NCBI RefSeq assembly: GCF_042685085.1
Contig: NZ_JBHUMM010000025.1
Coordinates: forward strand, 1-64,000
Source of the DNA: Marinicrinis sediminis
Lineage (GTDB): Bacteria; Bacillota; Bacilli; Paenibacillales; KCTC-33676
Length of the DNA: 64,000 bases
Reading direction: 5' to 3'
Below, piece after piece: positions 33,264 through 41,886 of the stretch (position 1 is its first letter; every line of letters begins with the position of its first letter). The notes under the pieces are model-generated. The model did not search any database. It was not told where the DNA came from and was given only the letters and a program-made list of their open reading frames with translations. A program made the translations under genes and the position numbers.

Positions 33264-33293
33264 TACAGGGCCGTACAGGGCCATACAGGATGG
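33264..33293. promoter_or_regulatory. Three 10-bp direct repeats upstream of the lipid operon
   Basis: TACAGGGCCG, TACAGGGCCA and TACAGGATGG follow without gap, flanked by CCATCCTG (33248-33255) which pairs with CAGGATGG of the last unit. They lie 50-79 bases upstream of the first lipid gene. OmpR-type response regulators bind direct repeats spaced about one helical turn, and such a regulator is encoded just upstream, so this is a good operator candidate. Confidence 0.5.
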
Positions 33294-33371
33294 TGGATGC
33301 GGTATCTAAAAAAAGAATAGGACAAGGTTACCACGCAAATGTGTTGAGCATATGTCGAACGTGTCGAATGA

Positions 33372-34955
33372 TCACGATCCATTCATGGGAATGGTCAGAG
33401 TGAAAACGGTCCCGGAGGCGGACGTTTCCTTGACGAAGAGGTCGCCTCCTTGCGCATTTGCCAGCATCAGTGAAAAAGGCAGACCAAGTCCCAGTCCCTT
33501 TACCATGTGCTTTTTGTCTTTGCCGCGATAAAACCGCTCGAATATGTATGGAAGATCCTCCGGTGCGATCCCCTTTCCCTGATCGATGACATCCAGTGCA
33601 GCCTTACCGTCTGTATGGATATACAACCGGATGTCGAGTGGACCATCACTGATCGAGGCCTGAGAAGCATTGTTAAGCAGATTGAAGATCATTTGTTGCG
33701 TCCGTACGGGATCACCACGTACTTCCACTTCATGCGTGAACTCCGATCTGACGGTCACTCCCTGCTTTCGCTTATGCGCCATCTGCCACTGCTGGCACAC
33801 TTGCTGTACAAAGCTCGTCCAGCTCATGGTCACAATCTCTGCCTTCAGCGCTCCGGTTGCGAATCCGTTGAAATCCAGCAAATCTTCTACCATCCGCTTG
33901 AGACGCTCGGTCTCCACAATAGAGAGCTGCAGAAACTCCTGTTTCTCCTCCTGCTGAACGACATCATCCTTCACGGCCTGCACCAGGCTGCTGATCGCGG
34001 CGATCGGGGTCTTCAGCTCATGAGACACACCCGCCAGCAGCAACGTACGCAGAGCCTCCAATTCCTTCAGCTTCTCGGCCATGCTCTGGATTGCAGACAT
34101 CATCTCAAACACTTCTTTTTCCTTGATCATCTGCTGATCGATGGCGATTTCATAACGGCCTTCTTTCATTTCGTTGGCAGCCTGTGCCACCTCTTCTATG
34201 GGCCGAACCAGCCGTTTCGTGACCACGTAGATCGTCGCCCAGCCCAGCAGCAGCATGCCGACCAGCACGGAGATCATATAGGGATAATGAAGCTCCAATC
34301 GGGTCGCATCCTGGTTGTCCATCCCGATCATCATTTCTGCCGCCAGTTGCTGTTCATGAAAAATGGGCACATGCACAATATGGATAGAACCAAGCGGCTC
34401 CACTTTGATGGTCGCCGTGACAGGATCGGCCGGAAGCGGTCTCTCATGAAGCAGACGGAGCAACACAGGCCCCCATGAAACGCCCGAATGACCTGCTTCC
34501 AGGAAGGGAGGGGGGCGGTTCGGGTCTTTGTCTCTCCATGCTGGCGGAGGGGGGAGATGAGGGGCAGCTGGCCGATGCAGAGCTGGCCCTGGTGGCGGAA
34601 ATGGAGGAGAAGAGACTGGGGAGTCTGGTGTGCTTGTGCTGTGAACTGGGAAAGCCAATTCCCTCTGGCCGTTTACAATCACCAGGGGCAGCCTCATATG
34701 CATTTGCAGGACCCCCTGAATCATCTTCAGTCGCTGATCTATCTCTCGATCATCCACAATCAGGCCCTGATCATTGACGACCTGACTGGCAAGCTCGTTA
34801 GCCAGAATCTCCATTTGCTCCAGTCGATGTTCCTTGGTGGCATGGCGTATCCACAAGAAGGCGATGACAGTGATAATTAGAATCCCGACTAGCAGGTGCA
34901 GGAAATAAGCGCGGGTACAGTGGAAAAACAGCGTAACTCTGCGGGTTTTATTCAT
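33372..34955 (-). CDS. Sensor histidine kinase with proline-rich extracytoplasmic sensor
   Basis: The 527-residue kinase overlaps the regulator gene by eight bases. It has two membrane helices (about 13-33 and 230-250) enclosing an outside domain of about 195 residues. A proline-rich run (FPPPGPALHRPAAP and LPPPPAWRDKDPNRPPPF, about 120-155) interrupts that domain. HAMP (about 250-305), HisKA with the phospho-His in LLLAGVSHELKTPIAAISSL, and HATPase motifs (LLNNASQA, DQGKGIAPEDLPYIFERFYRG, GLGLPFS) follow. Because it is directly upstream of the lipid operon and in the same direction, the system probably senses an envelope or membrane signal and controls that operon. The signal is unknown. Confidence 0.85.
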   Translation of the reverse strand: MNKTRRVTLFFHCTRAYFLHLLVGILIITVIAFLWIRHATKEHRLEQMEILANELASQVVNDQGLIVDDREIDQRLKMIQGVLQMHMRLPLVIVNGQRELAFPVHSTSTPDSPVSSPPFPPPGPALHRPAAPHLPPPPAWRDKDPNRPPPFLEAGHSGVSWGPVLLRLLHERPLPADPVTATIKVEPLGSIHIVHVPIFHEQQLAAEMMIGMDNQDATRLELHYPYMISVLVGMLLLGWATIYVVTKRLVRPIEEVAQAANEMKEGRYEIAIDQQMIKEKEVFEMMSAIQSMAEKLKELEALRTLLLAGVSHELKTPIAAISSLVQAVKDDVVQQEEKQEFLQLSIVETERLKRMVEDLLDFNGFATGALKAEIVTMSWTSFVQQVCQQWQMAHKRKQGVTVRSEFTHEVEVRGDPVRTQQMIFNLLNNASQASISDGPLDIRLYIHTDGKAALDVIDQGKGIAPEDLPYIFERFYRGKDKKHMVKGLGLGLPFSLMLANAQGGDLFVKETSASGTVFTLTIPMNGS

Positions 34956-35631
34956 GGAGCATCAACTGGTAACCGATCCGGTGCATGGTACGGATCTCGC
35001 CCTCCACAGCGCTCCAGTGCGCCAATGCCTGACGAATACGCCGAATGCTTAAATCTACCGCACGGTCACTTCCCTCATAATCTCTGCCCCAGACACATTC
35101 CAGCAGTTTCTCCCTGCTAAAAACCTGCTTGGGATGCGCAGCCAACAGCAAAAAAACAGACAAGTCTCTCGGACTAAGCAGGACTTCCCTGCCGTTCACA
35201 AATAATTGATGCGATTGGAAATCAACTTTTAATGATCCGTAATACCGCACATCCTCTCTCTGCAACATGGCGGCTGACCTCGCCAGTACCGCTTTCACTC
35301 TTGCCAATACCTCCTCACTGACAAAGGGCTTGGTGATGTAATCATCGGCTCCTTCCCGAAAGCCCAGCAGCTTCTGTTCGGTTTCCGACAGGGAAGTGAG
35401 CAAAATGACCGGGCAAGCATGATGCTGGCGTATGTGTCTCAGCACTTCCCAGCCTTCCATACCGGGCATCATAATATCCAGCAGCACGAGCGATGGTTCA
35501 AATTCCCGAAAGGCTTCTACTGCGGCTAGACCGTCATGCACCACGAGGGTCTCATAGTTTTCCCGCTGCAGGTACGCCTTCAGAACACGGGCAATGGCTT
35601 GATCATCCTCAGCAATTAAAATTCGTTTCAT
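34948..35631 (-). CDS. OmpR-family response regulator
   Basis: The 227-residue regulator starts at ATG 35631. The receiver domain has the acidic pair EDD (about residue 8), phospho-Asp in LVLLDIMMPG (about 51), Thr/Ser in LLTSL and the KPF lysine. The winged-helix output (about 130-227) contains LSPRDLSVFLLLAAHPKQVFSREKLLECVWG and the recognition region SDRAVDLSIRRIRQAL. It is translated first, then overlaps the sensor kinase. Likely targets are its own promoter and the direct repeats before the lipid operon. Confidence 0.88.
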   Translation of the reverse strand: MKRILIAEDDQAIARVLKAYLQRENYETLVVHDGLAAVEAFREFEPSLVLLDIMMPGMEGWEVLRHIRQHHACPVILLTSLSETEQKLLGFREGADDYITKPFVSEEVLARVKAVLARSAAMLQREDVRYYGSLKVDFQSHQLFVNGREVLLSPRDLSVFLLLAAHPKQVFSREKLLECVWGRDYEGSDRAVDLSIRRIRQALAHWSAVEGEIRTMHRIGYQLMLHE

Positions 35632-35651
35632 GAACACGTTCCAACTCCCTA

Positions 35652-35691
35652 ATCTGAATCAGATCTATTCTTCTTTCTGTATTATATTACA
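35652..35691 (-). promoter_or_regulatory. Probable promoter and inverted repeat of the two-component operon
   Basis: On the minus strand a TATAAT -10-like box lies within 35678-35691 (TGTATTATATTACA on plus, itself nearly palindromic), followed by ATCTGA-A-TCAGAT at 35652-35664 close to the transcription start region. The -35 box is weak. The inverted repeat may be an operator. Confidence 0.4.
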
Positions 35692-35702
35692 AAATGGCAT
35701 CA

Positions 35703-35734
35703 AAAAAGGGAGATCTTCAAATTGAGATCTCCCT
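35703..35734. terminator. Terminator between lipoprotein gene and two-component operon
   Basis: GGGAGATCT (35708-35716) pairs with AGATCTCCC (35725-35733), with an A run to the left that reads as a T run on the minus strand. It insulates the two-component operon from the lipoprotein gene upstream. Confidence 0.8.
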
Positions 35735-35785
35735 CTTTCGGTTCTATGCGTCTCTATTCGTACCTTTTCATCATCTGTTACGGTC

Positions 35786-36400
35786 TTACTGCCTTTCCAA
35801 ATGGGTGGATTGCAGCTTCCATTGTTCTTCCTGCTTCACCAGTGTAAAGGTAACCTGCATATTGCCTCTCAGGTCACTCTCTTGCTGCTGAATCACTTCA
35901 ACCGTATTTTCGTCTGCCTGATTCACTTCGAATGGCTGTTCGGTCTCCAAAAAGACCGGCAACTCGGTCGGTTTCAGGTAAACCCCGTCCTCTCGTTGCT
36001 CGAAGTGGATATCTGCAGTCCCGACTGCCCAGGCTTCCGTCATGATGGTCTCATACTCGTCTAATATGTCTTGCATGGACGAATAGCCCTCTATCTTGAA
36101 CTGATCATCATAGTCCTTGCCTGTCTCCATAAACACCTGTTCATATTGAACCAATACCTGCTCAGCCTGTTCACTGGTCATGGGCTCTTCCTGTTCGGCT
36201 TGTTCGCTGGTCATGGGCTCTTCCTTTTCTGCGGGATTGTCCGTTTCCTCTCCCTGCTCAACAGGCTGTTCATTATCAACCTGACCCTCTTCCTGCTGAT
36301 TGGCTTGTGGCTGCTCATTGCCAGCAGCATTGTCCGTATTGGAACAGTCAGCCACAACAGCCAGCATGAGACCGAATACAATAACCTGTAAATATTTCAC
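35786..36400 (-). CDS. Putative lipoprotein with acidic repeats, function unknown
   Basis: The 204-residue protein begins with a short signal (MKYLQVIVFGLMLAVVADC). The Cys19 could be lipidated, although Asp before it is unusual for a lipobox. A low-complexity acidic linker (about 22-85) contains two copies of the 11-residue unit beginning EEPMTSEQAEQ. The C-terminal half (about 90-204) looks like a small folded domain ending in VTFTLVKQEEQWKLQSTHLERQ, similar in style to NTF2-like or DUF-type extracellular modules. It is an unlinked single gene with its own terminator. No function is recognised. Confidence 0.65.
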   Translation of the reverse strand: MKYLQVIVFGLMLAVVADCSNTDNAAGNEQPQANQQEEGQVDNEQPVEQGEETDNPAEKEEPMTSEQAEQEEPMTSEQAEQVLVQYEQVFMETGKDYDDQFKIEGYSSMQDILDEYETIMTEAWAVGTADIHFEQREDGVYLKPTELPVFLETEQPFEVNQADENTVEVIQQQESDLRGNMQVTFTLVKQEEQWKLQSTHLERQ

Positions 36401-36519
36401 GATGTATGACTCTCCCTTCAGTATCTATGTACATAGACGGAAACCAGTTGAAAAGGTTGCAGTCGTGTACCCGCATATCATTCGCTTAGTCAGAAGGATT
36501 TCATACGGTAGCCCTGCAA

Positions 36520-36544
36520 AGGGGCCGAAGAAGGACGGGCCCCT
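36520..36544 (-). terminator. Hairpin after the second oxidoreductase gene
   Basis: AGGGGCC (36520-36526) pairs with GGCCCCT (36538-36544) just past the stop at 36551; only three T follow on the minus strand, so strength is moderate. Confidence 0.55.
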
Positions 36545-36550
36545 CTCTCA

Positions 36551-37540
36551 TTAGGTTAACAATGGGTTGGCGGATTGACCATGTGGAAAGGAAATCATGA
36601 CCGTGCCTGTTTTATGCCCTTGCTCGACATAGTGAAAGGCTTCTCCAAGCTGATCCAGGGAATAGGTGCGGTCGATGAGGGGTTTCAGGATACCCTGCTC
36701 CAGCATCTCTCTGACCACTTGCACATCGTGCAGTGTAGGGAAGGTAACTCCGCACAGGACTCTTTTGCTGCTGAACAGCCTGGACTGAATCGACTGAATA
36801 ACCAGCCCGCCATTCAGATAGGTTGTGGCATATACGCCTTTTTTCTTCAGCACGGGCTTCACGGTGCGGTACGGGAGGTGACCCGCCGCTTGAAAGACGA
36901 GATCATACGTGGAAGAGAGCTCTCTGAAGTCTTCTTTCGTGTAATCCATCACATAATCTGCACCAAGCGCACGGACGCGTTCGACATTTCGGGTACTGCA
37001 AGCGGCCGTCACTTCCGCTCCGGCATACTTCGCATATTGGACCGCGAAGCTTCCTACAGCGCCCGATGCTCCGTTAATGAGCACCTGCTGACCTTTCTGA
37101 AGGGATACCCGTTTCTGGAGGAAATAGAGGGCAGCATTGGCTCCGAAACCATAGCAAGCCGCTTCTTCGTATGAAACAGCAGGAGGGATGGTGGTCACTG
37201 CCGCTTTCTCGGAAATGGTCATATATGTGGCGTGAGTACCGGTTGAAACGATGCCAAACACGCGGTCTCCCTCTCGAAAACGAGTGACCTCTCCACCCAC
37301 TGCTGTCACGATTCCTGCAAACTCCTGCCCCAAGATCCCAGACTTTGATCGCAGCAACCCGCCCATTTTGGCCCGCACCACATCACCGGAAGCGACTGTC
37401 GCGGCATGAAGTCGAATCTGAATCTGCTTTTTCCCAGGCTCGGGGATGGGAAGCGATGTACGCCTAAAATCATAGTCTTTTCCGTACCGGATGCATCTCA
37501 TGGCCTCCATGTTGTCGCTATTTCCTTGATCCTGTCTCAT
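36551..37540 (-). CDS. NAD(P)-dependent zinc-less alcohol dehydrogenase/quinone oxidoreductase
   Basis: The 329-residue MDR-family protein starts at ATG 37540 with AAAGGAG 13 bases upstream; a later ATG (MEAMRCIRYG) is possible. GroES-like N-domain motifs (GQEFAGIVTAVGGEV, GDRVFG) and the nucleotide site NGASGAVGSFAVQYAKYAGAEV (about residue 155) are present, and zinc cysteines are lacking. The family reduces quinones or enones. It is divergent from a Crp/Fnr-like regulator that probably controls it. Confidence 0.82.
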   Translation of the reverse strand: MRQDQGNSDNMEAMRCIRYGKDYDFRRTSLPIPEPGKKQIQIRLHAATVASGDVVRAKMGGLLRSKSGILGQEFAGIVTAVGGEVTRFREGDRVFGIVSTGTHATYMTISEKAAVTTIPPAVSYEEAACYGFGANAALYFLQKRVSLQKGQQVLINGASGAVGSFAVQYAKYAGAEVTAACSTRNVERVRALGADYVMDYTKEDFRELSSTYDLVFQAAGHLPYRTVKPVLKKKGVYATTYLNGGLVIQSIQSRLFSSKRVLCGVTFPTLHDVQVVREMLEQGILKPLIDRTYSLDQLGEAFHYVEQGHKTGTVMISFPHGQSANPLLT

Positions 37541-37628
37541 AATTGATTTCTTCTCCTTTCTTCTGACTGTTCATTGCCTTATACGAAAGACCTTTTATAA
37601 TTGCCCTTACCTAAATGCCCTGTACGAA

Positions 37629-37655
37629 ATGCCTTTTTCTGCATGCCTTTTTCTG
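37629..37655. repeat. Tandem 14-bp repeat in the divergent promoter region
   Basis: ATGCCTTTTTCTG occurs twice (37629-37641 and 37643-37655) with a 14-base period, and shorter related CCTTTT-rich copies lie just before. It sits between the oxidoreductase and the Crp/Fnr-type gene and could be a slipped repeat or part of a control region. Confidence 0.5.
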
Positions 37656-37712
37656 TCAGCCTTGCTATACTGAAAAGAGCACGCAAAATATTCTGTCAAG
37701 GAGGTCATGATC

Positions 37713-38294
37713 ATGAAACATATCCTCATTGATTATATGAAGCGTTATACGGATATAAGTGAATCCGATCTGGAAAAGATGGCCGAACACATTCCGGTTG
37801 CCGTTTTGAAAAAGGGCACGGTACTGCTCCATCAAGGAGAAGTACCCGACAAATGTTATTTTGTGCTAAAGGGCTGTGTACGGCAATATACGACCGATGA
37901 AACTGGCAAGGAAACCACCTGCCAGTTCTTCACCGAGGAACAGAGTGTCACCATATTTAATGGTGCTACGAAATACACTCTCCACTGCCTGGAGGACTGC
38001 GTACTCATCGTGGGAGACTTGTCTGTGGAGCAAGACATGTATGAACGGCATCCAGAGCTGGAGAGGATGACACGTAAGATGATCGAGGAAAACCTCGGTG
38101 ACATGCATGATGATTTTGCCTCCTTCATGGCTTCCTCTCCTGAGGAGCGCTTTCTCGCCCTTCAGGAGAAAAGACCTGGCCTCATCGACCGAGTACCGCA
38201 ATACCAGTTGGCCAGTTATCTCGGCATTACGCCGGAGTCACTGAGTCGCATCAAAAAAAGAGCGGGAGCCCCTCACCTCAGGCGGGTGGATTAG
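37713..38294 (+). CDS. Crp/Fnr-family transcription regulator (YeiL-like)
   Basis: The 193-residue protein starts at ATG 37713, eight bases after AAGGAGG; the ATG at 37707 is too close to it. A cyclic-nucleotide-binding-like beta-barrel covers residues ~20-120 (GTVLLHQGEVPDKCYFVLKGCVRQYTTDETGKE), but the cAMP phosphate-binding RxS motif is not evident. The C-terminal helix-turn-helix reads VPQYQLASYLGITPESLSRIKKR. Such proteins often respond to redox or unknown small molecules. The likely target is the divergent oxidoreductase. Confidence 0.82.
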   Translation: MKHILIDYMKRYTDISESDLEKMAEHIPVAVLKKGTVLLHQGEVPDKCYFVLKGCVRQYTTDETGKETTCQFFTEEQSVTIFNGATKYTLHCLEDCVLIVGDLSVEQDMYERHPELERMTRKMIEENLGDMHDDFASFMASSPEERFLALQEKRPGLIDRVPQYQLASYLGITPESLSRIKKRAGAPHLRRVD

Positions 38295-38346
38295 CACGGT
38301 GCAATGGCTTCCTATCCGGTTACCTGCCTTCACATCTGCCCTGACA

Positions 38347-39120
38347 TCAGTCCCTGTTAGTAGCCTTGCTTATAACCTTGCTGTGATCTTGCTTGCTGCC
38401 TTGCTTATGACCTCTTAGCAATAGCCAGATAGCGAAGCCCAATTCTCCAATCATCATCGGCGCCATCAGGATCATTTCCAGGATCGCCGTTACACTCTCC
38501 AGCTCGGGTACGATTCTGTACATGAGGTTAATCAAGGTGTAGCTGATCCCTGCGAGGATAAGCAGGCTTCCGATCCACTTCGGAATGTGGACGGCTCTCA
38601 GGGCAACCAGACCAGCCACGATCAGATGCAGACCGAATATGATGAGCCCCATGGACCAGATCGATTCAAAGGCCGTGATCGAAAGCCAGACTTGCATCGC
38701 CCATTCCTCCATGGTACCGCCGAACCCGCTTCGAGTTTCCTCTACGACACTGCTGACGACTACCAACTGGGCAACGGCTATTGACAGGATCGCCGTATAC
38801 AGCAAACGAAGCCATCCAGTCAGGACGGCATAGGCCGCATGAATCGGCTTGAAATACTGATAGAGCCCCCAGGAGACCAGCAGATCACACAAGATAATCA
38901 GAAGCCACCCCAATATCTCCATTCGAAATAACGTCGCCGATGCCTCCATCTGTTGCAGGGTATGAAGGGGATCTCCCTGATCGATTAAGCTATTGTGCAC
39001 ATAGCCGTATGAGAAAAAAGCAGCTACAGCCATGATGAGCAAAGCCCCTCCCGCTACCACCGCCGCTGTGCCATGTCTATCTTGCTCACGCTGATCTGAT
39101 TTACCGCCCTGAATCGTCAT
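38347..39120 (-). CDS. DUF4386-family membrane protein
   Basis: The 257-residue protein has six predicted helices with short loops. LFRMEILGWLLIILCDLLVSWGLYQYFKPIHAAYAVLTGWLRLLYTAIL is the conserved core of the DUF4386 family, which is widespread in Gram-positives and has no known function. It is close to the end of the convergent Crp/Fnr gene and has its own upstream region, with a terminator of the next gene at 39201. Confidence 0.7.
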   Translation of the reverse strand: MTIQGGKSDQREQDRHGTAAVVAGGALLIMAVAAFFSYGYVHNSLIDQGDPLHTLQQMEASATLFRMEILGWLLIILCDLLVSWGLYQYFKPIHAAYAVLTGWLRLLYTAILSIAVAQLVVVSSVVEETRSGFGGTMEEWAMQVWLSITAFESIWSMGLIIFGLHLIVAGLVALRAVHIPKWIGSLLILAGISYTLINLMYRIVPELESVTAILEMILMAPMMIGELGFAIWLLLRGHKQGSKQDHSKVISKATNRD

Positions 39121-39200
39121 GTTCTTTCTCCTCCTCGCAGCTTTTGATTAAATCCTAACATGCTGGCAAGGTGCGCTCATTGACTTAAGTCAAGAATAAG

Positions 39201-39240
39201 AAAAAGACACCAGCCTCAGGTGAGAGGTGGTGTCTTTTTC
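39201..39240 (-). terminator. Terminator of the malate:quinone oxidoreductase gene
   Basis: AAAAAGACACC pairs with GGTGTCTTTTT over a 17-base loop; it lies about 160 bases downstream of the stop at 39401 and is usable in both directions. Confidence 0.7.
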
Positions 39241-39400
39241 TCTGATATGGATAGTATCTTAACATTTGCATGACGGTGTCCAGGAATGTCTGTACATACG
39301 CTGAATGTGCGCTAAATGCGTGTGAATGTCTATGCATGTCTGGACGTTTCTATGCGTGTTTGTGTGTGTTTGCCGTGTCAGTGATGAGTGGGAAGATCGC

Positions 39401-40915
39401 CTAGCTGTAGACGAGTTCTTTGACTTCCTCTTCCGTTAAACCGAGCGTGTGTGCGGTAGATTGCTGAAGTTCCTGAAACAGGTCCGGGTTCGCTGACAGG
39501 GAGATACCGTAGGAAGGAATCATCTCCCTGATCTTCGGCTCCCATGCTCCCATCTGTTCCGGGAAGCATCGACCGAGCAGCTCCAGCATGACATGAACGG
39601 CTGTCGAAGCACCTGGAGAGGCCCCGAGCAGCGCTGCAATCGACCCATCAGCCGCACTGACGACTTCGGTCCCGAATTGCAATGTCCCTCTTCCTCCCGC
39701 TTCGGTATCCTTGATGACCTGTACCCGTTGACCAGCCACCACCATTTCCCAGTCCTCGCTTTTCGCATTCGGAATAAACTCTCTCAGTTCCTCCATGCGC
39801 TTTTCATGCGACAGCATCACTTGCTGAATCAAATATTTCGTCAAAGCCATTTCTTTCACCCCGGCAGACAACATGGTCAGCAGGTTATTCGGCTTGACGG
39901 AAGTAATCAGATCGAGATTCGATCCCGTCTTCAGAAACTTTGGCGAGAATCCCGCAAACGGACCGAACAGCAAGGTCTTCTTGTTATCGATATAGCGGGT
40001 ATCCAGGTGCGGCACGGACATAGGCGGTGCGCCTACCTTAGCCTTGCCGTATACTTTGGCGTGATGCTGCTCGACGACTTCCGGATTGTTGCACACCATG
40101 AACAGACCGCTGACTGGGAAGCCGCCAATCTGCCTCGATTCCGGAATGCCGGTTTTTTGCAGCAGATGCAGACTTCCGCCGCCGCTGCCGATAAAGACGA
40201 ATTTCGCCATGTGGTGCTCCACCTGTCCATTCGTCAGGTTCCGTACTTTCAGACTCCATAATCCATCAGAAGTACGCTTCAATTGATCCACCCGGTGCTG
40301 ATAATGAATCTCTACCTGTTGTTGCTGTAGATGATCGAACAGTCTGCGCGTCAGAGCACCAAAGTTGACATCTGTGCCTGAATCCATTTTCGTTGCAGCC
40401 AGCGGTTCTTCCCCGGGCACCCGCCCTTCCATCATAAGCGGAAACCATTGCTTGAGCTGCTCCGGATCATCCGAATATTCCATGCCTTGGAACAACGGGT
40501 GGTTGGACAACGCATCAAAGCGCTTTTTCAAAAACGCAACATTCTGATCCCCCTGCACGAAGCTGATATGAGGGATCGGTCTAATAAACTGCTCCGGATT
40601 GTCGATCAGCTTGCTCTGCACAAGGTAGGACCAGAACTGTCTGGATATCTGAAACTGTTCGTTAATGGCGACCGCTTTGCCAATATCGACCGTTCCGTCC
40701 GGTTTTTCCGATGTGTAGTTCAGCTCACACAGGGCCGCATGACCCGTACCGGCATTGTTCCATTCGTTCGAGCTTTCTTCCCCTGCCCCAGCAAGTTTCT
40801 CAAACACTTTCATTTCCCAACTGGGAGCCAACTCTTTCAAAATCGCGCCTAACGTGGCGCTCATGACCCCGGCACCTATTAAAATCACATCTGTTTTACG
40901 CGGATTGCTACTCAT
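39401..40915 (-). CDS. mqo: Malate:quinone oxidoreductase
   Basis: The 504-residue flavoenzyme starts at ATG 40915 after AAGGAAGG. The FAD-binding GAGVMSATLGAILKEL is at about residue 14. Family blocks NEWNNAGTGHAALCELNYT, GTDVNFGALTRRL, FIGSGGGSLHLLQKTGIPES and the C-terminal LLGASPGASTAVHVMLELL are all conserved. It oxidises malate to oxaloacetate and passes electrons to menaquinone at the membrane, bypassing NAD-dependent malate dehydrogenase. It is monocistronic. No control site was identified. Confidence 0.93.
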   Translation of the reverse strand: MSSNPRKTDVILIGAGVMSATLGAILKELAPSWEMKVFEKLAGAGEESSNEWNNAGTGHAALCELNYTSEKPDGTVDIGKAVAINEQFQISRQFWSYLVQSKLIDNPEQFIRPIPHISFVQGDQNVAFLKKRFDALSNHPLFQGMEYSDDPEQLKQWFPLMMEGRVPGEEPLAATKMDSGTDVNFGALTRRLFDHLQQQQVEIHYQHRVDQLKRTSDGLWSLKVRNLTNGQVEHHMAKFVFIGSGGGSLHLLQKTGIPESRQIGGFPVSGLFMVCNNPEVVEQHHAKVYGKAKVGAPPMSVPHLDTRYIDNKKTLLFGPFAGFSPKFLKTGSNLDLITSVKPNNLLTMLSAGVKEMALTKYLIQQVMLSHEKRMEELREFIPNAKSEDWEMVVAGQRVQVIKDTEAGGRGTLQFGTEVVSAADGSIAALLGASPGASTAVHVMLELLGRCFPEQMGAWEPKIREMIPSYGISLSANPDLFQELQQSTAHTLGLTEEEVKELVYS

Positions 40916-41161
40916 GATAACCTTCCTTATTCCTGGATTTGCGACACGATTCAACATCTACTATTTTCAGATAATTATATACGATTTTGGACAGGGAAAA
41001 AACAAGAACTTTTCATATAACGGCGATTTTATCGTGATTTAGATCGCAGAGTAGTGAAAATCACCCGTTTTTATTTTCGAAATAGGCAGCGAGAGAATGA
41101 ATAGGTCACTCTTGATTGGGCCATTCTAGTACCATTCAACAGAATAAGAGGAGGAAGATGC

Positions 41162-41872
41162 ATGAAAGAGATAGAGGTCTATTGGCTATGGATATATGTC
41201 GCAGTCATGGCCGCGGGAGCCTTTTATTTTGCCAGCCTCAGTTTTCAGAGAAAAGGGGTGCCCCGCATCGAGTATTTAGTTGCTTTTATCATCCCCGTGT
41301 GGTCGGGCACGGCCTATGCCTCGATGGCTGTCGGACAAGGCATCGTCGATATTGGAGAGAAAGTGACCTACTACGCCAGGTATCTGGACTGGGTGGTCAC
41401 CACGCCACTTCTGCTCGTCGCACTGTCGATGACCGGTATGTTCTACATTCGCAAGGACAAAGTGATTATCCTCGGTCTGGTAGCTGCCGATGTATTCATG
41501 ATCCTGACCGGCCTGATTGCCGATCTAACCTCAAGCTGGCCGCTTCGATATATGTGGTATACGCTCGGACTGGTCGCCTTGCTGCTCATTTTGTGGATCA
41601 TCTGGTACCCGCTGAGGCACAAGGCACAGTCCCAAGGCCGGGAACTGGCATCCCTATACGACAAAGCAGCCGGGTATTTGTCCATACTCTGGGTCTGCTA
41701 CCCGACCATTTGGCTCATTGGCCCTTCCGGGATCGGGCTTGTGGGACAAGTAACAGACACGGTGCTATTTGTCATTCTCCCGATCTTCTCCAAAGTCGGT
41801 TTCAGTATACTGGATCTGAACGGATTGCGTGCCCTGAAAAAAAGCCCGGATTCGAACCCGCTTACCGCTTGA
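41162..41872 (+). CDS. Microbial (type 1) rhodopsin, Anabaena-sensory-rhodopsin-like
   Basis: The 236-residue protein has seven helices and starts at ATG 41162 after GAGGAGG. Helix C reads R73-Y-L-D76-W-V-V-T80-T-P-L, equivalent to Arg82, Asp85 and Thr89 of bacteriorhodopsin. The proton-donor site (Asp96) is Ala87. Helix F has W177-VC-Y180-P181-TI-W184. In helix G the retinal lysine is K211 (IFSKVGF), Asp212 is replaced by P207, and D218 lies seven residues after the lysine. Pro at 212 and Asp at Lys+7 are hallmarks of Anabaena sensory rhodopsin (Pro206, Asp217). Lack of a carboxylic donor and of Asp212 argues against an efficient proton pump. L84 suggests green absorption. No transducer or retinal-forming gene is adjacent. 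Confidence 0.92.
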   Translation: MKEIEVYWLWIYVAVMAAGAFYFASLSFQRKGVPRIEYLVAFIIPVWSGTAYASMAVGQGIVDIGEKVTYYARYLDWVVTTPLLLVALSMTGMFYIRKDKVIILGLVAADVFMILTGLIADLTSSWPLRYMWYTLGLVALLLILWIIWYPLRHKAQSQGRELASLYDKAAGYLSILWVCYPTIWLIGPSGIGLVGQVTDTVLFVILPIFSKVGFSILDLNGLRALKKSPDSNPLTA

Positions 41873-41886
41873 TCACGACAACCTGC

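Noticed and set aside
36551..38294. Toxin-antitoxin pair
   Set aside because: The divergent genes encode a 329-residue oxidoreductase and a Crp/Fnr regulator of normal size; no toxin fold is present.
41162..41872. Light-driven proton pump (bacteriorhodopsin/proteorhodopsin type)
   Set aside because: The carboxylic donor in helix C is Ala and the Asp212 position is Pro, whereas Asp at Lys+7 matches sensory ASR; a pump is therefore unlikely, though not tested.
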